64,000 bases of DNA. Source: Muribaculum gordoncarteri (GTDB lineage Bacteria; Bacteroidota; Bacteroidia; Bacteroidales; Muribaculaceae). Shown in pieces: positions 45,158-54,574 of this stretch. How positions within the stretch are numbered: position 1 is the first letter of the stretch; each line of letters starts with the position of its first letter. The stretch covers positions 2,666,001 to 2,730,000 of the forward strand of contig NZ_CP039393.1 of NCBI RefSeq assembly GCF_004803695.1, given 5' to 3'. The notes under the pieces were generated by a model that was not told the DNA's origin, ran no database searches, and saw only the letters and a program-made list of their open reading frames with translations. The position numbers and the translations under genes were made by a program.

Positions 45158-46960
45158 ATGAAAATTACAGAACTTATGAAATTCAATAAAATAGCATTAT
45201 ACGTAGCTGCGGTGCTCTCCTTCGGGGGAGCATCATGCAGCGACTACCTCGACAAGGAGGTTGACCTCACCCTGCAGGCCGATAACGTGTTCTCCGACTT
45301 CGATCGCACACGCGGATTCCTTGCAAAGATGTATGACAATTGCTTGCCCGACGCTTTCCGTGGCTATAGCGACACCCAGTTCCGCCTCTCGGGCGACTGT
45401 ATGACCGACAACGCTGTCGACTACTGGGGTGTGGCTCGCTACCACTCGGTTATGGCCGATGCTTACGACGCCACCAACCACTGGTTTGCCAACGACTATT
45501 GGACTTCGCGTTATGCAGCTATCCGCTCATGCAACCAGTTCCTCACCAACGCTCGTCCCGACGTTATCGGTAACGCCGAGAAGCCCGGCGACGACAACCG
45601 CCTCTACGACCGTATGATTGCGGAGGCTCACATGCTCCGCGCCATCATGCACTTCGACCTCATCTGCTGGTTTGGCGACACCCCCATGGTGACCGACGAC
45701 GAAAACGGCGCTCCCATCATCCTCACTCCTTCATCGGTGATTCCCGAGCGTATGCCCGCAGCCGATGCCTTGAAGTGGATTGCCGACGAGTGCGACAAGT
45801 ACAAGGATGCTCTTCCCTTCCGCTATGCAAGCGAAAATGAAAACTGGGGTCGTGTAAACGGTGCTGCCGCTTACGCTCTCAAGGCCCGTGCGCTTCTCTA
45901 TCGCGCATCGCCCCTCCACAACCCCGGCAACGATCAGGCCCGCTGGACCGAAGCAGCTAACGCAGCTCTCGACTTCATCAACGCCAACAATCGTCAGAGC
46001 AACCCCTACCGCCTCTACACTACTCCCGACAACGATCCGTCGAAGAACTACTATCAGTGCTTCACCACCAACCCCTCTCACAACAACGAGTACATCCTGA
46101 GCCGTTCGACCTGGAACACCCTCAACCTCGTGTTCTTCAACGCTCCTTGCGGATTCACCGGAGCCATCAGCGCAACCGGATACCTCAATCCCACTCAGAA
46201 CCTCGTTGACGCTTACGAAACTGCCAACGGACTCCCCATCGACCAGGACCCCTCCTACGACGAGCAGAATCCCTACGTTAACCGTGACCCCCGTCTTACC
46301 CAGACAATCATCCACCACGGCATGATCTGGGGTGTGGGCAGCGAGGCCCGTCCCGTCGATGTTAACAACGACGAAGGCCGTGTTGGTGCCGACTACGCTC
46401 GTGGTAACGGCGGTACCGCCACCGGTTACTACTCGATGAAGTACACTCACAACATTCCTTGGGACGGTACCGTTAACTCGGTTCAGGTGGCTTGCCCCAT
46501 CTTCCGTTACGCCGAGATTCTTCTTAACGCTGCCGAGGCCCTCAACGAGGCAGGTCGCACAAGCGAAGCCTACGACTACGTTGACCAGGTGCGTGCTCGC
46601 GTTAACATGCCTTCGCTCCGCTCTCGCGGACTCGACCAGTCGGCTCTCCGTGAGCGCATCCGCAACGAGCGCCGCATCGAGCTCTGCTTCGAGGATCACC
46701 GCTTCTTCGACGAGCGTCGCTGGAAGCTCTTCGACGAAAACCGCAACGCAGCTGCCGAGTCATCGCTTCCCCGCTACCGTCAGGTGTTCACTCTCTACGG
46801 TGTTGAAGTGCGCGAAAACACCAACACTACCTTCAACTACGGCACAAGCCGCGTCGATGGTCGCCGCACATTCAACAGCCCCAAGAACTACTTCTTCCCC
46901 ATCCCCTACGATGAAGTGCGCAAGGCAGGTATCGTACAGAACCCCGGTTGGGAACTTTAA
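45158..46960 (+). CDS. SusD-like surface glycan-binding lipoprotein 2
   Basis: 600 residues from MKITELMKFN (a start at 45176, MKFNKIALYV, is also plausible). Lipobox FGGASC (Cys27). SusD fold markers include FRYAEILLNAAEALNEAGRT, IRNERRIELCFEDHRFFDER and a C-terminal FFPIPYDEVRKAGIVQNPGW. It starts 3 bp after susC2, so the pair is tightly coupled. Partner of SusC2. Confidence 0.95.
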   Translation: MKITELMKFNKIALYVAAVLSFGGASCSDYLDKEVDLTLQADNVFSDFDRTRGFLAKMYDNCLPDAFRGYSDTQFRLSGDCMTDNAVDYWGVARYHSVMADAYDATNHWFANDYWTSRYAAIRSCNQFLTNARPDVIGNAEKPGDDNRLYDRMIAEAHMLRAIMHFDLICWFGDTPMVTDDENGAPIILTPSSVIPERMPAADALKWIADECDKYKDALPFRYASENENWGRVNGAAAYALKARALLYRASPLHNPGNDQARWTEAANAALDFINANNRQSNPYRLYTTPDNDPSKNYYQCFTTNPSHNNEYILSRSTWNTLNLVFFNAPCGFTGAISATGYLNPTQNLVDAYETANGLPIDQDPSYDEQNPYVNRDPRLTQTIIHHGMIWGVGSEARPVDVNNDEGRVGADYARGNGGTATGYYSMKYTHNIPWDGTVNSVQVACPIFRYAEILLNAAEALNEAGRTSEAYDYVDQVRARVNMPSLRSRGLDQSALRERIRNERRIELCFEDHRFFDERRWKLFDENRNAAAESSLPRYRQVFTLYGVEVRENTNTTFNYGTSRVDGRRTFNSPKNYFFPIPYDEVRKAGIVQNPGWEL

Positions 46961-46999
46961 TAATGTTAGCTTTAACACACTAATACTTTCAAGAACAAA

Positions 47000-48910
47000 A
47001 TGAAACTAACCAAAATATTGCTATATAGCACATTGTCAGCAGTCGCCCTATTCATGGGCGCCTGCAACGACGATGACGACATAGTCTTTGTCGATGGCGA
47101 GAACGTGGCCGTGGCAATGCCCGAAGCTACCGAGGTAGGAGCTACCTACATTGCGCTCAGCACCAACTTCGACACTCGCGCCAATGCTGTCTACACCAAC
47201 GCAGGCTACTGCTATAGCCTGAAGCCCAACCCCACCATCTACGGTACAGTAATCAAGGGCGAAGTCAACGACAACGTTGTCACTGCAACTCTCATGGACC
47301 TCGTGCCCAACACAACCTACTACGTTAAGGCCTTCGTGAGCGAATACAAAGGTCACGCCGTCTACTCTCAGGAATTTGAAGTAACCACTGCCGAAGGCAC
47401 TATGGACGAGCAGCTCGCTTCCTATCGCGGCCCTCAGCACCCCGACTACTATGTCGACTTCGCTGGCTGGGATCAGCGCGACAAGTGGAACCTCGCCAAC
47501 GTTCACGACCCCAGTGTTGTGAAAGCCGACGACGGTTACTACTACATGTATCAGACCGACGCTTCCTACGGTAACGCACACGTAGCGGGCGGACACTTCC
47601 ACGCTCGCCGCTCCAAGGATCTCATCAACTGGGAATACCTCGGCGGAACAATGTCGGAACTTCCCGGATGGGTAATTCCCAAGCTCAACGAGATTCGTGA
47701 GGCTATGGGACTCCCCGCAGTTACTCCCAACGCTAACGATTTCGGTTACTGGGCTCCCGTGGTGCGCCGCGTCAACAACGGCCTCTACCGCATGTACTAC
47801 TCTATCGTGTGCCCCGGCACCCTTAATGGCGACAACTCTTGGGGCGAACGCTCATTCATCGGTATGATGGAGAACAGCGATCCCGCCAACAACGACGATT
47901 GGGTCGACAAGGGATATGTAATCACCAACGCTTCCGACAAGGGTCTCAACTTCAACATCGCCCCCAACGACTGGGCCAACTGCTACTACAAGTGGAACGC
48001 CATCGACCCGGCCTACATCATCGCCGACAACGGTGAGCACTGGCTCATCTACGGTTCTTGGAACTCGGGTATCGCAGCAGTGCAGGTTGATGCCGCTACC
48101 GGAATGCCCTTAAACGCACTCGGCAACCCCTGGGGTGACGACGATGCCGCAATCGCCAACTACGGACAACTCATTGCAACCCGCCAGATGGGCAACCGCT
48201 GGCAGGCTTCCGAAGGTCCCGAAATCATCTATCGCGACGGCTACTACTACCTCTTCCTCGCTTACGACGCTCTCGATGTTGCCTATAACACTCGTGTCGT
48301 TCGCTCTACTTCAATCACAGGTCCCTACGTAGGCATCGACGGAACCGATGTCACCAACACCGGTGGCGATGCACTCCCCGTAGTAACCCATCCCTACAAG
48401 TTCAGCAACAGCAACGGCTGGGTAGGTATCGCCCACTGCGCTGTGTTCGATGACGGAAACGGCAACTGGTACTACGCTTCTCAGGGCCGACTCCCCGCAG
48501 GTGTCAACGGCAATGAGTTCAGCAACGCCCTAATGACAGGTCACGTGCGCAAGATTCGCTGGACCAACGACGGCTGGCCCCTCGTGATGCCCGAACGTTA
48601 CGGAGCAGTGCCCGATGTTCCCATCACCACCGAGGAGCTTCTCGGAACTTGGGAGCACATCGACCTCAGCTACGCCTACGGTACTCAGAAGGAAGCCGCT
48701 CCCATGGTGCTGACCGCCGACCACAAGGTTGCTTCTGGTCCCTGGGAAGGCAGCGACTGGGAATACGATGCCGAGAATCAGATTCTCACAATCAACGGCG
48801 TGGAGCTATACATCCAGCGCGAGTGTGATTGGGAATCCGAGGAGAGAAAAGCCACAATCGTATATGCCGGTGTTACCGCCGACAAAACTTATTGGGGTAA
48901 AAAATCATAA
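47000..48910 (+). CDS. Surface GH43 endo-arabinanase lipoprotein
   Basis: 636 residues. Lipobox FMGAC (Cys22) followed by an acidic NDDDD stretch, a signal associated with export of lipoproteins to the cell surface in Bacteroidota. A fibronectin III-like domain (about 30-130) precedes the GH43 propeller: base Asp in LANVHDPSVVKADDG, middle Asp in NAIDPAYIIADNG, acid Glu in SEGPEIIYRDG. A C-terminal beta domain (ITTEELLGTWEHIDLSY onward) matches that of the periplasmic arabinanase at 28327. It would make the first cuts in arabinan outside the cell. Last gene of the right-pointing operon, BT0360-like. Confidence 0.9.
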   Translation: MKLTKILLYSTLSAVALFMGACNDDDDIVFVDGENVAVAMPEATEVGATYIALSTNFDTRANAVYTNAGYCYSLKPNPTIYGTVIKGEVNDNVVTATLMDLVPNTTYYVKAFVSEYKGHAVYSQEFEVTTAEGTMDEQLASYRGPQHPDYYVDFAGWDQRDKWNLANVHDPSVVKADDGYYYMYQTDASYGNAHVAGGHFHARRSKDLINWEYLGGTMSELPGWVIPKLNEIREAMGLPAVTPNANDFGYWAPVVRRVNNGLYRMYYSIVCPGTLNGDNSWGERSFIGMMENSDPANNDDWVDKGYVITNASDKGLNFNIAPNDWANCYYKWNAIDPAYIIADNGEHWLIYGSWNSGIAAVQVDAATGMPLNALGNPWGDDDAAIANYGQLIATRQMGNRWQASEGPEIIYRDGYYYLFLAYDALDVAYNTRVVRSTSITGPYVGIDGTDVTNTGGDALPVVTHPYKFSNSNGWVGIAHCAVFDDGNGNWYYASQGRLPAGVNGNEFSNALMTGHVRKIRWTNDGWPLVMPERYGAVPDVPITTEELLGTWEHIDLSYAYGTQKEAAPMVLTADHKVASGPWEGSDWEYDAENQILTINGVELYIQRECDWESEERKATIVYAGVTADKTYWGKKS

Positions 48911-48960
48911 TAATCAATAGATACAATTTTTCTCCACTTTTAAAATCGTTTCAATTGAAA

Positions 48961-48993
48961 GAAAGCGTCGAGCCGCGGAGGCCCGGCGCTTTC
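48961..48993. terminator. Hairpin between the PUL operon and metY
   Basis: GAAAGCG-t-CG-a-GCC pairs with GGC-c-CG-g-CGCTTTC around GCGGA. The T-tract is weak on both strands, best on the minus strand (TTTCAATTG), so it may mainly serve metY. Confidence 0.5.
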
Positions 48994-49028
48994 GCCGTAT
49001 AATAGATATTCAAGCTGTCAATGTCGTG

Positions 49029-50321
49029 TCACACCTGCTCGAGTGCCTGAGCTATGTCGGCTATCAGGTCGTCGGCATGCTCCGTTCCTATCGACACCCT
49101 CACTGTGCCGGGAGTTATTCCCTGCTCGGCGAGCTGCTCCTCGTTGAGCTGCGAATGTGTTGTCGATGCCGGATGTATCACAAGGCTCTTGGCATCGGCC
49201 ACGTTGGCAAGCAGCGAGAATATTTCTAATGAGTCGATGAAGCGGTGAGCCGCCTCCTTTCCGCCGTCGAGTTCAAATGTGAATATCGAACCTCCTCCCT
49301 CGGGAAAATACCTTTTGTAAAGCTCATGGTCGGGATGCCCGGCAAGCATCGGGTGATTGACACGCTTCACCTTGGGATGTGAGGCAAGATACTCCACCAC
49401 CTTGCGCGCATTTTCACTGTGACGCTCGACTCTCAGCGACAATGTTTCCACACCTTGCAGCAACAGGAAAGCATTAAAGGGGCTTATCGTAGCGCCGGTG
49501 TCACGCAACAGCACCGCACGCACACGCGTCACGAAGGCTGCCGCTCCGGCCGCATCGATGAAGCGCACACCGTGATACGACGGCTCGGGCTCGGTAAGCT
49601 GCGGAAACTTGCCCGAAGCCTTCCAATCAAATCGTCCCGAATCGACAATCACGCCGCCCAGCGATGTGCCGTGACCGCCCAAGAATTTGGTTGCCGAGTG
49701 AACCACTATGTCGGCGCCGAGCTCGATTGGCCTCACAAGATAGGGTGTGGCAAATGTGTTGTCGACAATAAGCGGGATGCCGTTACGGTGAGCCGCCTCC
49801 GCTACGGCCTCTATGTCGATGATGTTGGAATTCGGATTTCCGAGCGTTTCTATGAATATCGCCTTGGTCGCGGGAGTTATCGCCTTCTCGAAGTTGCCGA
49901 CATCGCTCGGGTCGACAAATGTCGTCGTCACCCCATAGGAGGGCAGTGTGTGGTCGAGAAGATTGTAACTGCCTCCGTAGATTGTCTTGGCCGCCACAAT
50001 GTGGTCGCCGCTGCGCGTTATGTTGAGCAGCGCGTAGGTTATTGCGGCGGCTCCGCTGGCCACAGCCAGTGCGGCAACACCGCCTTCAAGTGCGGCGATG
50101 CGCTTTTCAAGTACCTCCTGGGTGCTGTTGGTGAGCCGACCGTAGATGTTGCCTGCGTCCTGAAGGGCAAACCTCGCCTCGGCCTGCGCCGAATTTTCAA
50201 ATACGTAGGATGTCGTCTGATATATCGGTACTGCGCGTGCGCCGGTTGATGAATCGGGTGTTTCCTGTCCCACATGAAGCTGAAGAGTTTCAAAGTGTAG
50301 TCTGTTTCTGTCTAAAGCCAT
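49029..50321 (-). CDS. metY: O-acetylhomoserine (thiol)-lyase / aminocarboxypropyltransferase
   Basis: 430 residues from [20 protein letters not shown] at 50321. The upstream in-frame codon at 50357 is inside the promoter box (50355-50362) and is rejected. Cys/Met-metabolism PLP fold: [20 protein letters not shown]-binding Lys in [18 protein letters not shown], and the [20 protein letters not shown] block typical of the 430-residue MetY type. It makes homocysteine from O-acetylhomoserine and sulfide. It diverges from an Lrp-type regulator gene. Confidence 0.92.
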   Translation of the reverse strand: MALDRNRLHFETLQLHVGQETPDSSTGARAVPIYQTTSYVFENSAQAEARFALQDAGNIYGRLTNSTQEVLEKRIAALEGGVAALAVASGAAAITYALLNITRSGDHIVAAKTIYGGSYNLLDHTLPSYGVTTTFVDPSDVGNFEKAITPATKAIFIETLGNPNSNIIDIEAVAEAAHRNGIPLIVDNTFATPYLVRPIELGADIVVHSATKFLGGHGTSLGGVIVDSGRFDWKASGKFPQLTEPEPSYHGVRFIDAAGAAAFVTRVRAVLLRDTGATISPFNAFLLLQGVETLSLRVERHSENARKVVEYLASHPKVKRVNHPMLAGHPDHELYKRYFPEGGGSIFTFELDGGKEAAHRFIDSLEIFSLLANVADAKSLVIHPASTTHSQLNEEQLAEQGITPGTVRVSIGTEHADDLIADIAQALEQV

Positions 50322-50354
50322 TGTTGTATCAATTTTTAGTTGTTGTTTATGCTG

Positions 50355-50362
50355 CAAATTTA
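50355..50362 (-). promoter_or_regulatory. -7 promoter box for metY
   Basis: TAAATTTG followed by CAGC on the minus strand, 33 bp before the chosen start codon. Confidence 0.6.
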
Positions 50363-50414
50363 CATGTGCCCGATTTTTTATTCAATAAAACCGCATTACT
50401 TTGGAATAAATGAC

Positions 50415-50422
50415 TAATTTTG
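50415..50422 (+). promoter_or_regulatory. -7 promoter box for the Lrp-type gene
   Basis: TAATTTTG followed by ACC; the two divergent promoters of metY and this gene lie within about 70 bp. Confidence 0.55.
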
Positions 50423-50488
50423 ACCTCAAAACATTGAAATATGTTTCCTATGCCGCCCCGTCGGCCCGAAAAAACAGAATAAATCATC

Positions 50489-50959
50489 ATGACACCCACC
50501 GAATCCATCGACAATGTCGACCTCGACATCCTTCGTGCATTGCAAAGTGACGCACGACTCACCGTGCGACAGATAGCCATGCGTGTTCACCGCTCTCCCA
50601 CCCCGGTATTCGAGCGGCTCCGTCGCCTTGAGTCGCAAGGCTACATACGCCGTTATGTCACAGTCCTTGATGCCGACAAGCTCGGACAGGGATTTGTCGT
50701 GTTCTGTCAGGTGAAGCTGCGTCACATCAACCGTGACATCGCCAACGACTTCATGTCACGCATCCTGGCAATACCCGAGGTCACCGAGTGCTACAACGTG
50801 TCGGGAGCCTGCGACTATCTCCTCAAAATCTATGCGCCCTCCATGAGCGAATACCGTGACTTCCTCCTCAACAAGCTTGGCGCCATCGAGTCGCTCGGCT
50901 CGGTGGAGTCAACCTTCGTCATGTCGGAGGTGAAACACAACTACTCAATACCCATTTAG
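50489..50959 (+). CDS. Lrp/AsnC-family transcriptional regulator
   Basis: 156 residues. N-terminal helix-turn-helix (NVDLDILRALQSDARLTVRQ to RLESQGYIRRYVTVLD) and a C-terminal RAM ligand-binding/oligomerisation domain (VTECYNVSGACDYLLKIYAP). Family members respond to amino acids. The divergent position next to metY suggests it governs methionine or sulfur assimilation, but this is inference. Confidence 0.9.
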   Translation: MTPTESIDNVDLDILRALQSDARLTVRQIAMRVHRSPTPVFERLRRLESQGYIRRYVTVLDADKLGQGFVVFCQVKLRHINRDIANDFMSRILAIPEVTECYNVSGACDYLLKIYAPSMSEYRDFLLNKLGAIESLGSVESTFVMSEVKHNYSIPI

Positions 50960-51085
50960 ACCCTGCACCCCAATATTTGAACCGGCTCTAAATGAATGTG
51001 CATCTAAGTTAACAATTGCTATAAGCATCAACTTTGCCATAATCCGATGTGTTTACATAGCTGAAACTCTTAAAAACTCTCGATT

Positions 51086-51526
51086 ATGGAACTGAATAAG
51101 GAAAACCTTTCAAAGCAGGCCGCTGAAATATCAAAGAACGCGGCCGATGTAAGTGTCGATGCGGCAAAAGTGAGTGCCGAAGCCGCTGCTGAAGCAACTA
51201 AGGATGCCGCCGCAGGTATCAAGGACGCTGCCGCCGACAAAATCAATGACGCAAAAGACGCTGCTGCCGATAAAATAAACGATATTAAGGACGCTGCCGC
51301 CGACAAGCTGGGCGACCTCAAGGATCAGGCTTCCGACAAGTTTGACGACCTGAAGGACAAAGCCGCCGACCTCACATCGCAGGCTGCCGACAAGCTCGGC
51401 GACCTCAAGGACCAGGTAGCTGAAAAGAGCGGAAACATTCTCGACCACGTGAAGGACATTGCCGCCAACGCACTCGACTCCACAGCCAACGCCGCCCACT
51501 CCCTCGCCGACAAGCTCAAAAACTAA
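51086..51526 (+). CDS. Alanine/lysine/aspartate-rich helical protein with 11-residue repeats
   Basis: 146 residues, no signal peptide, almost entirely A, K, D, S, L. From about residue 45 an 11-residue periodicity is visible: KDAAADKINDA, KDAAADKINDI, KDAAADKLGDL, KDQASDKFDDL, KDKAADLTSQA. Such 11-mers form amphipathic right-handed helical rods in LEA-like and apolipoprotein-like proteins that coat membranes or protect against desiccation or stress. The exact family and function are unknown. A near-consensus -7 box (CAACTTTG, 51029-51036) precedes it and a strong terminator (51559-51593) follows. Confidence 0.8.
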   Translation: MELNKENLSKQAAEISKNAADVSVDAAKVSAEAAAEATKDAAAGIKDAAADKINDAKDAAADKINDIKDAAADKLGDLKDQASDKFDDLKDKAADLTSQAADKLGDLKDQVAEKSGNILDHVKDIAANALDSTANAAHSLADKLKN

Positions 51527-51558
51527 ACTTGTCACTTCGAGTTTTGAAAACAAATACA

Positions 51559-51593
51559 ACGCTGTGTCATTAATTGATGGCACAGCGTTTTTC
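51559..51593 (+). terminator. Terminator of the 11-mer-repeat gene
   Basis: AACGCTGTG pairs with CACAGCGTT, extra TCAT/ATGG-side pairing in the loop, followed by TTTTT. Confidence 0.85.
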
Positions 51594-51650
51594 ATCGGCA
51601 CCCTCGCCGTTTTTCACAATAATTTCCACTGTTCATTTGTTATAGTAGTG

Positions 51651-52400
51651 ATGGATGCTGTAAAAATATGGGGCAAGACCCTACGCGCCGCCATGCGGCT
51701 GAACGTGGTGAAAGTGTCACGAGCCGAGTTCCTTGAAAAAGAGCTCGGACACTACTGTGCGCCCGCGACAATCGAAAAAATAATCTCCGGCGAAGAAAAA
51801 ACCTACAATCTCATCCCCATCGAAACACTTGACCACGTAGCCGCCGGTTGCATAAACTACCAGACTACCGTTGCCTGCTCTATTGCCGCCGTTGCCGGAG
51901 TGCCCGGTGGACTCGGACTCGCACTGGCCATTCCCGCCGACCTCGCGCAATTCTACGGCAACATCCTCGCCCTGAGCCAGAAGCTGATGTACATCTACGG
52001 TTGGCCCGACATCCGCGACAAAAAGGGTGAAATCGACGATGCGACCCTCCAGGTGCTCACACTATTCGTAGGCGTGGCCATGGGCTGCAAGGAGGCCGGC
52101 AAGGCCATCAACGCAATCCTCGCCAAACTATCCGACCAGCTCATCCGCAACATCCCCGAAAAACTCGTCACCCACAGCGCCTTCTACTCCGTCGTGCGAC
52201 AAGTCGCATCATGGATAGGCATAAAAATATCAAAGGAAAGCCTCGCCAAAGGCATCGGCAAAGCCGTTCCCCTAATCGGTGCACCCATAAACGCCGGCAT
52301 GACCTACTACACCTTCAAGCCCATGGCCAACCGCCTCAAGAAGCACCTCCGCTCCCAAGCATTAACGAATATTGGACAACTTGGTCTAAAACTTTGTTAA
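51651..52400 (+). CDS. EcsC-like protein
   Basis: 249 residues from the ATG at 51651 (MDAVKIWGKTLRAAMRLNVV). The frame is open further upstream but runs through the previous gene's terminator. The central VPGGLGLALAIPADLAQFYGNILALSQKLMYIYGW and the C-terminal GKAVPLIGAPINAGMTYYTF segments match my recollection of the EcsC family (PF12787-type), whose biochemical role is unknown. Several hydrophobic stretches suggest membrane association. The 3' end may have been altered: after HLRSQ the sequence ALTNIGQLGLKLC does not resemble the related fragment found downstream at 54575. Confidence 0.7.
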   Translation: MDAVKIWGKTLRAAMRLNVVKVSRAEFLEKELGHYCAPATIEKIISGEEKTYNLIPIETLDHVAAGCINYQTTVACSIAAVAGVPGGLGLALAIPADLAQFYGNILALSQKLMYIYGWPDIRDKKGEIDDATLQVLTLFVGVAMGCKEAGKAINAILAKLSDQLIRNIPEKLVTHSAFYSVVRQVASWIGIKISKESLAKGIGKAVPLIGAPINAGMTYYTFKPMANRLKKHLRSQALTNIGQLGLKLC

Positions 52401-52447
52401 AAACGCCTTCCTTTTCACACAATTCTTAAAATCTCAGGATTTTTAGC

Positions 52448-52455
52448 TAAATTTG
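52448..52455 (+). promoter_or_regulatory. -7 promoter box for the third GH51 gene
   Basis: TAAATTTG, 48 bp before the start codon. No TGTCCACC-like site 20 bp upstream, so regulation differs from the PUL operons. Confidence 0.6.
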
Positions 52456-52502
52456 ATAACACATTTAATAAATCACCATTAACTTAACCATATCATTACA
52501 CA

Positions 52503-54512
52503 ATGAACATCAAACATCTTTCAATGGGAGCCGTGGCGGTAGCCTTATCCGTGGCAGCCTCGGCACAGAAGCCCATGACAGCCCCTCAAGGCGGCAAGCA
52601 GATCAGCGACGAGCTGATTGGTATCTTCTTTGAGGACATCAGCTACTCGGCCGATGGCGGTTTGAACGCCAACCTGGTTCAGAACGGCTCTTTCGAGTAC
52701 AGCCCAATGGTTCGCGACGGATGGGGACCCGGCACCTCTTGGCGCTTCCTCCGTCCCGGTCACTCAGCCGGCTACATCGTTGACGGTCATCAGAACCCCA
52801 TCCATGCCAACAATCCCACCTATATGCGCATCTATGCCGAGCGCATCGGTCACTACGAAGATTACGACGGATGGACCGGCGTGGGCCTGATGAACAACGG
52901 CTTCAACGGCATGAACGTGAAGGCCGGTGAAAAGTATGACTTCAGCATCTTCATGCGCAATGTCAGCGGCAAGGCAAAGCCCGTGCGCATCGTATTGGCA
53001 ACCCCCGGCCGCAAGCCCAAGGTACTCGCCGAAACCACCATCAATGTATATGACAAGGAGTGGCAGAAGTACACTGCCGTACTCACTCCCTCGGAGAACT
53101 GCCCCGATGCCGACCTGCAGATACTCATGCTTGAGAAAGGCGAGTTGGACATCGACATGGTTAGCCTCGTACCCCAGGACACCTACCACGGACATGGCAT
53201 ACGCAAGGATTTGGCCGAAGCTTTGGAAGGCCTGAATCCCCGCTTCATGCGCTTCCCCGGCGGTTGTGTGGTTCATGGCGGTGGCGACGGATTCTGGGAC
53301 ACCTATCGTTGGAAGACCACCGTCGGACCCAAGGAAACCCGCAAGTCACTCAAGAACACTTGGGGCTACAACCAGAGCATGGACATCGGTTACTTCGAGT
53401 ATTTCCAGCTATGTGAGGACATGGGCATGCAGCCCCTTCCCATTCTGCCGTGCGGTGTAAGCTGTCAGGGCGTAAACGGTGGCTGGGGCATGAAGAACCA
53501 GGCCCAGGAAGTCGTTGCCATGGAGGATATGGACGAGTGGGTACAGGATGCCCTTGACCTCATCGAGTGGGCCAACGGCGATGTCAACACCAAGTGGGGT
53601 GCCGTTCGTGCCGCTGCAGGCCATCCCGAACCCTTCAACCTGAAGTATCTCGGCATCGGTAACGAAGAGAAAATCACCCCCGAATTTGCCGAGCGCTTCA
53701 AGTATATGTACAACAAGATAATGGAGAAGCATCCCGAAATTGTAATCGTGGGTACTGCCGGTCCCGGCTCACATCCCGGAAATCCCGACTACGAGAACTC
53801 TTGGAAGCTGGCTGAAGAAATCGGTCTTCCCATCATCGACGAGCACTACTACGATCCCCGTCAGCAGTACATCGATTCACGCCAGTACGACAGCGACTTC
53901 TACAAGGACAAGAAGTGCAAGGTATATCTCGGCGAATACAGCGTAAAGGACCACAGCCACGGCGAGAAGAACCAGTGGGGCGACGCCCTTGCCGAAGCCA
54001 TCTACCTGCTGCATGTAGAGCGCAACGCCGACAAGGTAGTGATGACCTCCTACGCACCTCTGTTTGCCTACAAGCACAACACCAACTGGAACCCCAACCT
54101 GATTTACTTCGACAACGAGCGTCCCTTCCTCACCTGCAGCTACTACGTACAGCAGATGTTCGGACAGTCGAGCGGTCAGTACTTCTACGGCGACTGCGTG
54201 AAGTTTGCCGATGGCGACGACGAGTTCAAGAACCATCTCTTGGGACAGTCGGTGATTCTGAATGTCAACAAGCGCGAGCTCTATGTCAAGTTGGCCAACA
54301 TGACCGATGCGCCCAAGTCGGTAAATATCGACCTGTCACGCTTCTCAGTTAAGCCCAACGCCGTCAAGACAATCCTGAGCGGCAACTTGGACGACGAGAA
54401 CAACTACGACAAGCACCCCGTCAGCCCTGTAAAGGAAGATGTGAAGGTAAGCAAGAAAATGAACGTGGAAGTTCCCGCCCACAGCCTCATAATGTACACC
54501 ATCAAGCTGTAA
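52503..54512 (+). CDS. GH51 alpha-L-arabinofuranosidase with CBM-like domain, stand-alone
   Basis: 669 residues, signal peptide about 1-21 (AASAQKP). ELIGIFFEDISYSADGGLNANLVQNGSFEY marks the longer GH51 type; a jelly-roll domain (about 70-230), acid/base Glu in LGIGNEEKITPEF and nucleophile Glu in KVYLGEYSVKDHS follow. Arabinose-releasing enzyme, probably periplasmic. It is monocistronic (-7 box at 52448-52455, terminator at 54531-54565). It sits between an EcsC-like gene and a decayed copy of that gene's 3' end, suggesting insertion. By eye it uses TTG for Leu more than the PUL genes do, a weak hint of separate origin. Confidence 0.92.
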   Translation: MNIKHLSMGAVAVALSVAASAQKPMTAPQGGKQISDELIGIFFEDISYSADGGLNANLVQNGSFEYSPMVRDGWGPGTSWRFLRPGHSAGYIVDGHQNPIHANNPTYMRIYAERIGHYEDYDGWTGVGLMNNGFNGMNVKAGEKYDFSIFMRNVSGKAKPVRIVLATPGRKPKVLAETTINVYDKEWQKYTAVLTPSENCPDADLQILMLEKGELDIDMVSLVPQDTYHGHGIRKDLAEALEGLNPRFMRFPGGCVVHGGGDGFWDTYRWKTTVGPKETRKSLKNTWGYNQSMDIGYFEYFQLCEDMGMQPLPILPCGVSCQGVNGGWGMKNQAQEVVAMEDMDEWVQDALDLIEWANGDVNTKWGAVRAAAGHPEPFNLKYLGIGNEEKITPEFAERFKYMYNKIMEKHPEIVIVGTAGPGSHPGNPDYENSWKLAEEIGLPIIDEHYYDPRQQYIDSRQYDSDFYKDKKCKVYLGEYSVKDHSHGEKNQWGDALAEAIYLLHVERNADKVVMTSYAPLFAYKHNTNWNPNLIYFDNERPFLTCSYYVQQMFGQSSGQYFYGDCVKFADGDDEFKNHLLGQSVILNVNKRELYVKLANMTDAPKSVNIDLSRFSVKPNAVKTILSGNLDDENNYDKHPVSPVKEDVKVSKKMNVEVPAHSLIMYTIKL

Positions 54513-54530
54513 CACCCCCACCAACCCATA

Positions 54531-54565
54531 AAAAGCGGGATGCACCGAGGTGCATCCCGCTTTTT
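54531..54565 (+). terminator. Terminator of the third GH51 gene
   Basis: A 16-bp perfect stem (AAAAGCGGGATGCACC with its complement) and TTTTTATA; also functional in the reverse direction. Confidence 0.92.
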
Positions 54566-54574
54566 ATATATACC

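Noticed and set aside
45731-46699. 322-codon open frame on the minus strand
   Set aside because: Antisense shadow of SusD 2 with biased Val/Gly composition; a consequence of codon use in the SusD gene.
51459-51650. Longer N-terminus for the EcsC-like protein
   Set aside because: The upstream frame overlaps the end of the 11-mer-repeat gene and crosses its strong terminator (51559-51593); the Thr/Pro/Ser-rich extension is non-native in appearance.
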